A stretch of DNA of 52,411 nucleotides from the NCBI GenBank assembly GCA_018715365.1, contig DVLU01000054.1:1-52411 (forward strand), in the 5' to 3' direction. This document shows positions 42,697-51,307 of the stretch, piece by piece. Numbering within the stretch: position 1 is the first letter of the stretch; every line of letters begins with the position of its first letter. The DNA comes from Candidatus Ornithomonoglobus intestinigallinarum (GTDB lineage Bacteria; Bacillota; Clostridia; UBA1381). The notes below the pieces were generated by a model. That model was not told the DNA's origin and did not search any database. It saw nothing but the letters and a program-made list of their open reading frames with translations. The position numbers and the translations under genes were made by a program.

Positions 42697-43401
42697 ATGA
42701 CAAAAAAAGAACGCGCGGCGCTTGCCGCGGAGCTGCTCGAAAAAGAATATCCCGAGGTGAAATGCTCGCTCAATTACTCAAATCCGCTTGAAATGCTCAT
42801 TGCAACGCAGCTCAGCGCTCAATGCACCGACGCACGCGTAAACATAGTTACGGAGGAGCTTTTCAAGCGCTACAAAACGGCTCGGGACTACGCCGACGCC
42901 GACATTGAGGAATTGCAGGATTACATACGCTCGGCGGGCTTTTACAAAAACAAATCAAAAAACATAATCGCCTGCTGCAAAAGGCTTGTTGAGGTTTACG
43001 GCGGCGAAGTGCCCGATACGATGGAGGATCTGCTCACGCTTGCCGGCACAGGCAGAAAAACGGCAAATCTCGTGCTCGGCGATATTTTCGGCAAGCCCGC
43101 CGTTGTTGTTGATACTCACTGCATACGCCTTTCAAACAGGATAGGCCTTACATCAAGCAGGGAGCCGGAAAAAATAGAGCAGGAATTAAAAAAGCTCGTT
43201 CCGCCCGAAAAGCAGCTCGGGCTGTGCCACCGCTTCGTTTACCACGGGCGCGCCGTCTGCACCGCAAGAAGCCCGAAATGCACCGAATGTTCCGTCCGTC
43301 CCGCCTGCAAAATGACGGGCGTTGACAAAAAATTCACCGAACAGCCGCAAAAGGCGGAAAAGAAAAAAACCGAAAAGAAAAAAACTGAAAAGAAGGGATA
43401 A
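42697..43401 (+). CDS. nth: Endonuclease III
   Basis: A 234-residue base-excision repair glycosylase/AP lyase. The helix-hairpin-helix contains LAGTGRKTAN with catalytic Lys121, and Asp139 sits in VVVDTHCIRLSNRIGL. The 4Fe-4S cluster motif is C-x6-C-x2-C-x5-C (CTARSPKCTECSVRPAC). After the cluster there is an unusual lysine/glutamate tail with repeated KKTEK units (about 212-234). The stop codon is 3 bp before the next gene's start. Confidence 0.96.
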   Translation: MTKKERAALAAELLEKEYPEVKCSLNYSNPLEMLIATQLSAQCTDARVNIVTEELFKRYKTARDYADADIEELQDYIRSAGFYKNKSKNIIACCKRLVEVYGGEVPDTMEDLLTLAGTGRKTANLVLGDIFGKPAVVVDTHCIRLSNRIGLTSSREPEKIEQELKKLVPPEKQLGLCHRFVYHGRAVCTARSPKCTECSVRPACKMTGVDKKFTEQPQKAEKKKTEKKKTEKKG

Positions 43402-43404
43402 GCT

Positions 43405-44016
43405 ATGGGCGGATTTCTCGGTTTTACAGGCAGCTTTCTTATACTTGCCGCCGCGGCGGGAGTTATTATGCGTTTCTTTTCGGAAACGGGGAACGTTTCA
43501 AAAAAGCGCATTGCCGACATTTCATACTCGCTTGCGCTATCGGCAGCGTCGGGTTTTATATATCTTGCCGTCCTTGCGTTTATAAAAACGTGTCTTTACG
43601 GAGCGGTAAATATATCCGACGCCGCCGCCCTTTTTGACTGCGGCGAAATACGCGAAGGGCTGCTCGGGCACATTATGCTCGGCGATTCCGGCACGGCCGC
43701 TGCCGTTGTTTCGTTCGGCGGGGCGTGGGCCTTTGTATATTTTACGATGCTTGCGGCGGAGCGCGCCCTCGGGGCGGACATATCGCGCGCCGCGTGTATT
43801 TTCGCCGTGTTTTTCCCGTATGCGTTCATGCTGTTTTCGCCGTCTTATATATCGCTTGTATGCGCCGCCGCAATGCTTTTTGTATATATCCTGCTGCGTC
43901 TTTTAAAAGCAAAGCCGCGGCGGACAAGGCTTTGCGCGCCCGCGTGTATTTTTATATTTGCGTCCGAATTTTTGGCAAGCGCGTTTTTTATATACCGCTT
44001 TGCCGCCGGGCTTTAA
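43405..44016 (+). CDS. Polytopic membrane protein of unknown function
   Basis: A 203-residue protein with about five hydrophobic helices (about 5-22, 38-62, 90-115, 125-165 and 180-200). It has one soluble loop (NISDAAALFDCGEIREGLLG) and a basic turn (KAKPRRTRL). No motif is recognised. It begins 3 bp after the nth stop codon, with AAGGGA overlapping the end of nth, and ends 13 bp before the PIG-V-like gene, so it may partner that glycosyltransferase. Confidence 0.75.
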   Translation: MGGFLGFTGSFLILAAAAGVIMRFFSETGNVSKKRIADISYSLALSAASGFIYLAVLAFIKTCLYGAVNISDAAALFDCGEIREGLLGHIMLGDSGTAAAVVSFGGAWAFVYFTMLAAERALGADISRAACIFAVFFPYAFMLFSPSYISLVCAAAMLFVYILLRLLKAKPRRTRLCAPACIFIFASEFLASAFFIYRFAAGL

Positions 44017-44029
44017 GGGAGGCGCTGTG

Positions 44030-45160
44030 ATGAAATTAAACATAAAAAGCCGTTTCGGCACAGATCGCATCAAATGCTTCGCATCCATATTTTTTGCGGC
44101 GCTTCTGTGCCGCTGGGCGGTATTTCTGTTTGCATGGAACGCGTCCGGCACGGACAGCGGCTTTTTTCAAGCCGTTTACGACGCGTTCGTCAAAGCCGGC
44201 GACACGCCGCACTACATCGAAATAGCAAAAAACGGCTACACGGCCGCCGGAGAAAACAGCAATCTTATTGTGTTTTTCCCGCTTTATCCGCTGCTTATGA
44301 GGATATTTGCGCTGTTTTCGCAGAATTATTTCGCGTCGGGGCTGTTTGTGTCAAACGTATGCACCGGGCTCGGCGCGTGCGTGCTTTATGAGCTTATGCG
44401 CATCGACCTCCCCGAGGAGGACGCCGCCCTGGGGCTTGCGCTTTTTCTGCTGTTCCCGTATTCGTTTTTCACCTCGGCGGTGTATACCGAAGGGCTGTTC
44501 CTGCTTTTGAGCGCATCGTCGCTTTACTGCATGAGAAAACGGCGGTGGGGCGGCGCGTTCGCGTTCGGGCTGACGTGCGCGCTCACCAGGACGCAGGGGA
44601 CAGTTCTCGCGTTTGCGTTTGCATATGAAATGCTTATCGATTTTTCAAAAACGAAAAGGCTTGACAAAAAAGCCGCCGCGGCCGTTTTTGCGCCGCTGCT
44701 CGGATATTTTATATATCTTCTTATAAATAAGCTCGTTTACGGCGATTGGTTTATTTATCTCGATTTTCAGGCGGACGAGCCGTGGTATAACAAAGCGCAG
44801 TGGATAGGCGAAAACATAAAGCAGCATTACGACATGGCAATGCAGTATAAAGACGGGCTTGCGATGTATATCTATTTCCCGCAGCTCATATTGTTTTTTG
44901 CCGCGGCCGCACTGCTGCTTTACGGGCTAAAAAACGGCGCGCCGTCATCGTATATAATTTACGGCGGCGCGTATACGGCGGTGACGTACCTCCACGGCTG
45001 GCAGATAAGCGGCGGACGTTATATGAGCCTTTGCCTGCCGTTGTTTATCATCGCTGCGTCGGCAAAGAGCAAAACGGCAAAATATACCGCCCTTGCCGCA
45101 TCGGCGATGTTTTACGCCGCGATGTCATCGCTGTGGTTTTCGGGCTATGCGATAATGTAG
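44030..45160 (+). CDS. PIG-V-like mannosyltransferase family membrane protein
   Basis: A 376-residue polytopic membrane protein. The first extracytoplasmic loop reads SGTDSGFFQAVYDAF then DTPHYIEIAKNGY, an acidic-residue pattern of GT-C glycosyltransferases. VFFPLYPLLMRI, FLFPYSFFTSAVYTEGLFLL and RTQGTVLAFAFAYE match the PIG-V group that adds mannose from a lipid-linked donor. GGGAGG lies 7 nt before ATG 44030; an upstream in-frame ATG within the previous gene is rejected. It may modify an envelope glycolipid. The acceptor is unknown. Confidence 0.8.
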   Translation: MKLNIKSRFGTDRIKCFASIFFAALLCRWAVFLFAWNASGTDSGFFQAVYDAFVKAGDTPHYIEIAKNGYTAAGENSNLIVFFPLYPLLMRIFALFSQNYFASGLFVSNVCTGLGACVLYELMRIDLPEEDAALGLALFLLFPYSFFTSAVYTEGLFLLLSASSLYCMRKRRWGGAFAFGLTCALTRTQGTVLAFAFAYEMLIDFSKTKRLDKKAAAAVFAPLLGYFIYLLINKLVYGDWFIYLDFQADEPWYNKAQWIGENIKQHYDMAMQYKDGLAMYIYFPQLILFFAAAALLLYGLKNGAPSSYIIYGGAYTAVTYLHGWQISGGRYMSLCLPLFIIAASAKSKTAKYTALAASAMFYAAMSSLWFSGYAIM

Positions 45161-45172
45161 ACAAAAAATAAC

Positions 45173-45215
45173 GGGCTGTCCGCTTTTGACGCTCAAGCGC
45201 CGGTGCGGACAGCCC
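45173..45215. terminator. Bidirectional terminator between the PIG-V-like gene and the 54-residue gene
   Basis: A perfect 11-bp stem GGGCTGTCCGC / GCGGACAGCCC encloses a small inner hairpin (CGCT-CA-AGCG). On the minus strand it is followed by TTATTTTTT, so it best serves the surface protein operon. Confidence 0.8.
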
Positions 45216-45247
45216 CGTATGGTTATTTAATTTGCCGATTCGGCGGA

Positions 45248-45412
45248 TTATTCCTCGGTTTTGAATATACTCTGATACGTTGTTGCTTTTACTTCTATTC
45301 CCGTATGTACATATTTTCCAAGCTCGCTTTGCACAACTGCCGAATCCAGCGCCGCAATGCGCTCGCAGCTGAATTTTGAAATGTTTATTTCGGGATTTTC
45401 ATATTTTTTCAT
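45248..45412 (-). CDS. 54-residue protein coupled to the beta-helix surface protein
   Basis: A small gene with an excellent AAGGAGG ribosome binding site that overlaps the stop codon of the upstream gene (TAAGGAGG). Protein: MKKYENPEINISKFSCERIA, ALDSAVVQSELGKYVHTGIE, VKATTYQSIFKTEE. There is no signal peptide or membrane helix, and one cysteine (residue 16). The opening MKKYENPEI resembles the leader-like N-terminus of many short Clostridial proteins of unknown role, including some peptide precursors; that similarity is an impression. It is cotranscribed with the 728-residue secreted protein and ends before the shared terminator. Confidence 0.75.
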   Translation of the reverse strand: MKKYENPEINISKFSCERIAALDSAVVQSELGKYVHTGIEVKATTYQSIFKTEE

Positions 45413-45425
45413 TCCTCTGTCCTCC

Positions 45426-47612
45426 TTACTGTACCGAATTTACCGAAGCGTCAACAGTTTCGTCCGCGGGTATACCGGTGATAATAAGACCGATTGTAAC
45501 GTTACCTTCAACAGCTGCGGTTTTATAATTCAGCATTGTGTCGGCCACATCCAAACTTGTATCTGATGTGGTTACTTTGAATGATACCTCACCCGTTTCC
45601 GGTATAGTTACATTTTCAAATATCTGCAGCTGCTCATATTTATCATTCTTAACGGCTGATTTGTATGTACCCGAAATAACCGTGCCGGTGTCGTTTTTGG
45701 GATCAAGCACCGTATACGTTTTGCCCGTTGACATTGCACAGCCGTCCGCAAGATATTTCGATACATCAGCACCGAATGTTCCGCCGGAGATGTTTATGCC
45801 TTCCGCGGCTTTTTCCGCATTACTACCGCCGGCTGAATTAACCATCACGCCTGTTGTAAAAATACCGCCGGTTATCGTCAGTTTGCCCTGATCCATAGTA
45901 TCATCAAGATAACCGTTTGCGGCAGTATAATAACCGCTCGGAACCTCAAAAGTACCGCCGCTTATGGTTGTAACGTTCCAGTTCAGCAACGCATGCTGAG
46001 CCATATTTTCAAATGTACCGTTTTCTATTGTAAGTATGCCCCAGTCATCATTCTTTATTGTATTGATACCGCCGCTGAACGTACCGCCTTTGATTGTCAG
46101 CTTTGCTTCAGTTTTGCCTTCATTTTTAGTGCCGTCCTGCCAACCGTTTGCAACAAGGCTCGAAAATTTGCTGTTGCTTTCTATTTTTGTTTGGCCGTGC
46201 AGCACGCTTTCTGTAATAGTCATAGTTCCCTGGTTTTGTATAACGTAAAACGAATTGCCGCCGCTTTCGCCCGATGATGAACCGGCTTCCTTGCTTCGCG
46301 TATATGTTCCGCCGCTCAAATATGCTGTCGCGCCGGGCGCATTATATACCGCAGCTTTGCCATGCGTTTCGTTATCAACTGTACCTCCTGTTGTCTTATC
46401 GCCGTATACGCTGAGCTTTCCTTTATTTGTTATTGTATGTTTTTCCTTATTGGTTAATGTATATCCATTAAGATAAAGATTTATTTTTTTGTTCTCAGGA
46501 ATAATCACATCTTCGTCTGTATCTTTTAGAAGATCAATAATTTCAGGATACTGCTCCCCTTCTGGTACATCCGCTATGGCAGCATTTATAGTTTCGTAGT
46601 AGATTTTGTTTATCTCTGCAACATACTGTTCCTCATTTTCAAGCTTTTTCACAGTATATGTACCGTTAGGATTTTTTACAATTTGATATTCGGCGATAAT
46701 ATACTTTGAAACGACAGTATCCGAAAAAGTGCCGCCGGTTACGGTTGCCGTTGCTGGTGGATCTACCCTAAAAACACTAGCATTGCCTCCGGCTTTGAAC
46801 TCACCGCCGCTTATGTTGGTTTTACATTCACCTGTATGCTCCGATTTGGCTTTTGTTGTGTATATAACATATCTGCCGTTGCCTGTAAATGTTCCGCCTT
46901 CAATAGTCGCTACACCTGAATTTTGCACCACAACGCAATCGGCAGATTCATTCGTTGAAAACGTTCCTGATTTTATAGTTAATGTACTGCCGTATTCATC
47001 ATTTTTAACAGCAATAACGCCGCCTGTAACAGTCGCGCCTTCAATTGTAAGCTCTGCACCCTTTTTAAATCCGCCGTTTATAATATTGCTCGAATGTCCG
47101 CCGTTATTGTTTACAACAGCATTATTTATTTTCATAGTACCTTGATTGTTTATCGTATAATGGCTGTTGCCGTTCGGACCGTCTTCCGTTCCGGCTTCCT
47201 CGCTTCTCTCATATGTACCCGATTCAAGCGTTGCTGTTGCGCCCGACTCATTATACACTGCCGCTTTGCCGTCGACTACGCTGTCAACAGTGCCTGTTTT
47301 AGCCTCGCTGTCATCTTTTACCGTAAGCGTGCCTTTGTTTGTAATTGTATGTTCTTTATCATTTGTTATTTTATGTCCGTTAAGGTCTATAGTAACGTTT
47401 TGGCCCGTTACTATAGTTATATCTTCTTTTGTGTCTGCCGTTAAATCGATCTCGGCGTTTTCTGCTGCCGCATTAATCGCCGCTTGAAGCGTTTGATAGT
47501 CTGTCCCATTAACGGCTGCGACATTTTCCCCCTCCGCATAGACGGCAGCACCGAACGACGCAAGCATCGCCGCGGCCGCAAACGCGGAAATCAATTTTGT
47601 TTTGAATTTCAT
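45426..47612 (-). CDS. Secreted beta-helix repeat surface protein
   Basis: A 728-residue exported protein. A signal peptide (about 1-26, MKFKTKLISAFAAAAMLASF then GAAVYAE) is followed by many short glycine-rich strands of the form ISGGTF / TIEGGTF / TIKSGTF, typical of right-handed parallel beta-helices. The body is an internal duplication: about 70-330 and about 365-620 share the order LNGxxxTN-HTITNKGxLxV-GKAAVYN-GTYxRSxEAG-QGTM. No sortase, SLH or membrane anchor is visible at the C-terminus. AAGGAGG lies about 9 nt before the ATG. A perfect consensus promoter drives it. The gene looks more AT-rich than its neighbours. Confidence 0.9.
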   Translation of the reverse strand: MKFKTKLISAFAAAAMLASFGAAVYAEGENVAAVNGTDYQTLQAAINAAAENAEIDLTADTKEDITIVTGQNVTIDLNGHKITNDKEHTITNKGTLTVKDDSEAKTGTVDSVVDGKAAVYNESGATATLESGTYERSEEAGTEDGPNGNSHYTINNQGTMKINNAVVNNNGGHSSNIINGGFKKGAELTIEGATVTGGVIAVKNDEYGSTLTIKSGTFSTNESADCVVVQNSGVATIEGGTFTGNGRYVIYTTKAKSEHTGECKTNISGGEFKAGGNASVFRVDPPATATVTGGTFSDTVVSKYIIAEYQIVKNPNGTYTVKKLENEEQYVAEINKIYYETINAAIADVPEGEQYPEIIDLLKDTDEDVIIPENKKINLYLNGYTLTNKEKHTITNKGKLSVYGDKTTGGTVDNETHGKAAVYNAPGATAYLSGGTYTRSKEAGSSSGESGGNSFYVIQNQGTMTITESVLHGQTKIESNSKFSSLVANGWQDGTKNEGKTEAKLTIKGGTFSGGINTIKNDDWGILTIENGTFENMAQHALLNWNVTTISGGTFEVPSGYYTAANGYLDDTMDQGKLTITGGIFTTGVMVNSAGGSNAEKAAEGINISGGTFGADVSKYLADGCAMSTGKTYTVLDPKNDTGTVISGTYKSAVKNDKYEQLQIFENVTIPETGEVSFKVTTSDTSLDVADTMLNYKTAAVEGNVTIGLIITGIPADETVDASVNSVQ

Positions 47613-47666
47613 CTGAAAAAACCTCCTTAAATATTTTACTATGCAGCGGGCATATACCCATATTTT

Positions 47667-47695
47667 ATTATAGCCCTCCGCGCGGCGCTTGTCAA
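47667..47695 (-). promoter_or_regulatory. Perfect consensus promoter of the surface protein operon
   Basis: On the minus strand TTGACA (47690-47695), exactly 17 nt, TATAAT (47667-47672). It is the only promoter in the window matching both hexamers fully, implying strong expression. Confidence 0.9.
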
Positions 47696-47803
47696 GGCAT
47701 ATTGCACATATTTTGCCCCTCCCCCCTATTTTTTGTACATTATACCCAACTATACTAAAATATTTTTATGCTCTGTGCGCAGAGGTTTTTTCGATTTGCG
47801 CGC

Positions 47804-47834
47804 AAAAAAGCCGCCGCGCAAAATGCGCGGCGGC
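47804..47834 (-). terminator. Terminator of the sugar ABC ATPase gene
   Basis: A perfect 11-bp stem GCCGCCGCGCA / TGCGCGGCGGC with a 3-nt loop, followed on the minus strand by T6. It lies 34 bp after the stop codon at 47868. Confidence 0.9.
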
Positions 47835-47867
47835 TTCTTTTGAAGGAATCCCATCACAACTAAATTA

Positions 47868-48974
47868 TCAGTGAACAATAGCAAGCTCCGTATCCTTATC
47901 GAAAATATGAAGCTTATTTGTTTCAAACGCAACTTTAATGGTATCGCCTATCTTTGCCGTTGATCTCTGGTTTACTCTTGCGGTAAACTGAGCGCCGGCG
48001 ATATTCAGGTACAGATATGTTTCCGAACCGAGAAGCTCTGTTACTTCAACGTATGCCTTACATACGCCGTCGGGCTTTGCGGCTATGAAGCCTTCGTCAT
48101 CGTGGATGTCTTCCGGTCTGATACCGAGAACAACCTCTTTGCCTATGTAGCCCTTTAACGGAGCCGTTTTGCCTGCGGGGATCTTTATCGAGTTCTCGCC
48201 GAACGTTGCCCAGATGTCGTTGCCCTTTGCCGAAAGAGTAGCGTTTATAAAGTTCATCTGCGGCGAACCGATGAATCCCGCAACGAATACGTTGCACGGC
48301 TCTGCATACAGATTTGTGGGCGTATCAACCTGCTGGATTATACCGTCCTTAAGAACAACGATACGCGTACCCATCGTCATAGCCTCTGTCTGGTCATGCG
48401 TTACGTAGATAAACGTTGTCTGGAGCTTGTGGTGAAGCTTTTTGATCTCCGTTCTCATCGCAACTCTGAGCTTTGCGTCGAGGTTTGAAAGAGGTTCGTC
48501 CATGAGGAATACCTTAGGACTGCGGACTATGGCACGACCCATAGCAACACGCTGTCTCTGACCGCCCGAAAGAGCCTTCGGCTTTCTGTCAAGCAGGTGC
48601 TCGATTTCGAGTATCTTTGCAGCTTCGGTAACTCTCTTCTTGATCTCATCCTTCGGCGTCTTTCTCAGCTTAAGAGCAAACGCCATGTTATCGAATACCG
48701 TCATATGCGGATAAAGAGCATAGTTCTGGAAAACCATCGCTATATCTCTGTCCTTGGGCGCAACGTCGTTCATCAGCTTGCCGCCGATGTAAAGCTCACC
48801 CTCCGAGATCTCTTCAAGGCCGGCGATCATTCTGAGCGTTGTTGACTTACCGCAGCCTGAAGGTCCTACCAATATAATAAACTCTTTATCAGCAATGTCC
48901 AAGCAGATGTCGCTCGCACCCACAAAGCCATTCGGATACCTTTTGTAAACGTGTTTTAGTTGTAAATCTGCCAT
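47868..48974 (-). CDS. Carbohydrate ABC transporter ATPase (MsmX/MsmK/UgpC type)
   Basis: A 368-residue ATPase of the CUT1 sugar importer group. Walker A GPSGCGKST is at 37-45, Q-loop VFQNYALYPHM, signature ALSGGQRQRVAMGRA, Walker B VFLMDEPLSNLDAKLR and switch His in THDQ. The C-terminal third (about 240-368) is a TOBE/MalK-like regulatory domain. It stands alone, without permease or binding-protein genes, which fits a shared MsmX-type ATPase serving several importers. ATG 48974 has AGAGGGG about 11 nt upstream; an earlier in-frame ATG lacks a ribosome binding site. Confidence 0.94.
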   Translation of the reverse strand: MADLQLKHVYKRYPNGFVGASDICLDIADKEFIILVGPSGCGKSTTLRMIAGLEEISEGELYIGGKLMNDVAPKDRDIAMVFQNYALYPHMTVFDNMAFALKLRKTPKDEIKKRVTEAAKILEIEHLLDRKPKALSGGQRQRVAMGRAIVRSPKVFLMDEPLSNLDAKLRVAMRTEIKKLHHKLQTTFIYVTHDQTEAMTMGTRIVVLKDGIIQQVDTPTNLYAEPCNVFVAGFIGSPQMNFINATLSAKGNDIWATFGENSIKIPAGKTAPLKGYIGKEVVLGIRPEDIHDDEGFIAAKPDGVCKAYVEVTELLGSETYLYLNIAGAQFTARVNQRSTAKIGDTIKVAFETNKLHIFDKDTELAIVH

Positions 48975-49240
48975 TTTATAATTTCCCCTCTCGTTACATA
49001 GAATATTTATATTTAGCAAAAAGTGCAGATCAGCTCTTTTTGTGCCGAAGGGCGGGAGGCGTGTATGCCGCCGCTCTTTTTATCATGTTATTATGATAAC
49101 ATATTTTTTTAAAATTAGGTAGTCTTATAATCCACAAAATTTTTATTATTCTTTAGACACTTTTACTAAACATAACATTTAAACGCCCTTTGCGGCAATA
49201 TTTCGTATCTTGTTTGTAATCCGCCTGTAACAAAAAGGAA
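48975..49240. other. Intergenic region upstream of the sugar ABC ATPase gene
   Basis: A 266-bp AT-rich gap. It holds an imperfect GC-rich hairpin (about 49049-49075) and the palindrome at 49085-49102. No convincing promoter hexamer pair or small gene was found. Confidence 0.5.
49085..49102. promoter_or_regulatory. 18-bp palindrome, candidate operator of the sugar ABC ATPase gene
   Basis: ATGTTAT-TATG-ATAACAT has perfect 7-bp arms. Its size and core (TGTTA...TAACA) resemble Rex operators, and the left arm equals that of the rex promoter site. Another repressor is equally possible. Confidence 0.45.
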
Positions 49241-51307
49241 TTATTTATTGTTTGCGTCGGCAATTATCTTATCTGCCACGTTCTGGGGCGCTTCGGCGTA
49301 GCGTTCAAACTCGAACGTAAATATGCCCCTGCCCTGGCTCATCGAGCGAAGGTCTGTTGCATACTTAAACATTTCGGACATCGGCACTTCCGCCTCAACG
49401 AGGTTCAAGCCTTCCTTGTCGCTCTCGCCCATGCCCATTATCTGGCCGCGGCGCTTATTTATATCGCCTATAATGTCGCCCATGATATTTTCGGGTACAT
49501 ACACCTTAAGATGCCCTATCGGTTCAAGAATAACGGGGTGCGCCTGCTTAAGCCCTTCCTTGTATGCAATGGACGCGGCCGTTTTAAACGCCATTTCCGA
49601 TGAATCGACCGGATGATACGAGCCGTCCAAAAGCGTTGCCTTAAGATTGACAACGGGGTATCCGGCAAGCACGCCCTTTTCGCACGAATCTCTCAGTCCC
49701 TTTTCAACGGCGGGGAAATAGTTCTTGGGAACGCTTCCACCGAATACCTTTTCCTCAAATATCATATCCTCGGAGATGCCCGGCTCAAATTCGATTTTAA
49801 CGTGGCCGTACTGTCCGTGTCCGCCGGACTGCTTCTTATGCTTACCCTCGACGGTCGCCTTGCCCTTTATCGTTTCGCGGTACGGAACGATCGGGTCTTC
49901 AAGCACAACGTTCACGCCGTATTTGCTCTTTAATTTGCTCACTATAACGTCTATATGCTGTTCGCCCTGGCCGTTTATGAGCGTCTGCTTTGTTTCCGTA
50001 TTTGTTGTTACGGTGAACGTCGGGTCCTCCTCGGTGAGCTTCATGAGCCCGCTTATTATTTTTTCCTCATCGCCCTTTGCAACAGGCTTAACGGCCATCG
50101 AAAGCACGGGAGCGGGGAATTCTATGCCGGTAAGGATTATATTCTTGCCCTTTTCGCAAAGCGTATCGCCCGTTTTTGTTGCGTCAAGCTTTGCAACGCA
50201 GCCTATATCTCCGGCCTTTACGCTCTTTGCCTCGGTCTGCTTTTTGCCGCATATCGTATAAACCTTGCCTATCTTCTCCATTACGCCCTTATTCGGGTTA
50301 TAAAGCTGCGAATCCGCCTTCACCTCGCCCGAATAAACCCTGAATATCGAAAGCTTGCCCACAAACGGGTCGGCAATCGTTTTAAACACAATGGCTGCCG
50401 TTGTTTCCTCCTCCGTCTGAACAAGCTCAACAGGCTCGGCCGTGTCGGCAACTCTTGCTATTTCCTCAATCTCGGACGGAGCGGGGAGATATTTGCCCAT
50501 GCCGTCCATAAGGCTTCTTACGCCTATATTGTTCAGTCCGCTGCCGCAGTATACGGGGTAGATGCTTCCGTCCTTGACGCCCTTGCGTATTGCCTGCTTT
50601 ATTTCGTCAAACGTAAACTCCTCGCCGTTGAAATATTTCATCATCAGCTCCTCGTCCGTTTCGGCAACAGCCTCCATTATCATCTCGCGAAGCGGCGCAA
50701 CAACCTCCTCCATGCCCTCTGGCACCGGCATTTCAACCCTGTATATGCCGTCGTAGCGTCTTGCCGTCATATCAACTATATCAACGAAGCCCCTGAATTC
50801 GCCGTCCTCCTGTATCGGATACACAAACGGCGTTACGGATTTTCCGAATACCGTTTTCATTTCTTCAAGAGTCTTTTCGTAGCTTGCCCTGTCATCATCT
50901 ATCTTGTTTACAAAGAACATAATGGGAACGCCCTTTGTTTTTGCATATTTAAATACCTGCTCCGTTCCCACGGAAACGCCGCTCCTGCCGCTCAAAACAA
51001 CAAGCGCCGAGTCGGCCGCTCTCAATCCTTCCTTCACTCCGCCCGCAAAATCGAAAAATCCCGGCGTGTCTATGATATTATATTTCATATCCTTCCATTC
51101 TATCGGTGCAACCGCCGAGGAAATAGAAAACTGTCTTTTTACCTCCTCCGGATCGCTGTCGGTTGTTGTTGTTCCGTCAGCCACCTTTCCGAGCCTGTCC
51201 ACGGCTCCCGCGTTATAAAGCATAGCCTCGGCAAGCGATGTTTTTCCGCACTTGCCGTGGCCCATGACGGCGATGTTGCGGATGTCCTCCATTTTGTACG
51301 TTTTCAT
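49241..51307 (-). CDS. Elongation factor G paralogue (EF-G-like translational GTPase)
   Basis: A 688-residue GTPase with the five-domain layout of EF-G. The G domain shows GHGKCGKT (16-23), DTPGFFDFAGGVKEGL and FVNKID. Domain IV contains the SGGHGQYGHVKIEFEPG stretch and the C-terminal domain an RRGQIMGM turn. The P-loop reads GHGKCGKT, where canonical EF-G has GHIDAGKT, and the protein lacks usual EF-G blocks around the switch I region. This marks the EF-G2-like group, not the main translocase. The exact role (translocation backup, ribosome rescue or regulation) is not known. ATG 51307 has AAAGGA at about 8 nt. Confidence 0.88.
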   Translation of the reverse strand: MKTYKMEDIRNIAVMGHGKCGKTSLAEAMLYNAGAVDRLGKVADGTTTTDSDPEEVKRQFSISSAVAPIEWKDMKYNIIDTPGFFDFAGGVKEGLRAADSALVVLSGRSGVSVGTEQVFKYAKTKGVPIMFFVNKIDDDRASYEKTLEEMKTVFGKSVTPFVYPIQEDGEFRGFVDIVDMTARRYDGIYRVEMPVPEGMEEVVAPLREMIMEAVAETDEELMMKYFNGEEFTFDEIKQAIRKGVKDGSIYPVYCGSGLNNIGVRSLMDGMGKYLPAPSEIEEIARVADTAEPVELVQTEEETTAAIVFKTIADPFVGKLSIFRVYSGEVKADSQLYNPNKGVMEKIGKVYTICGKKQTEAKSVKAGDIGCVAKLDATKTGDTLCEKGKNIILTGIEFPAPVLSMAVKPVAKGDEEKIISGLMKLTEEDPTFTVTTNTETKQTLINGQGEQHIDVIVSKLKSKYGVNVVLEDPIVPYRETIKGKATVEGKHKKQSGGHGQYGHVKIEFEPGISEDMIFEEKVFGGSVPKNYFPAVEKGLRDSCEKGVLAGYPVVNLKATLLDGSYHPVDSSEMAFKTAASIAYKEGLKQAHPVILEPIGHLKVYVPENIMGDIIGDINKRRGQIMGMGESDKEGLNLVEAEVPMSEMFKYATDLRSMSQGRGIFTFEFERYAEAPQNVADKIIADANNK

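Noticed and set aside
43330..43401. The KKTEK tail of endonuclease III as a frameshift artefact
   Set aside because: The tail stays in frame to a stop codon 3 bp before the next gene, whose ribosome binding site overlaps it. A charged tail is the simpler reading.
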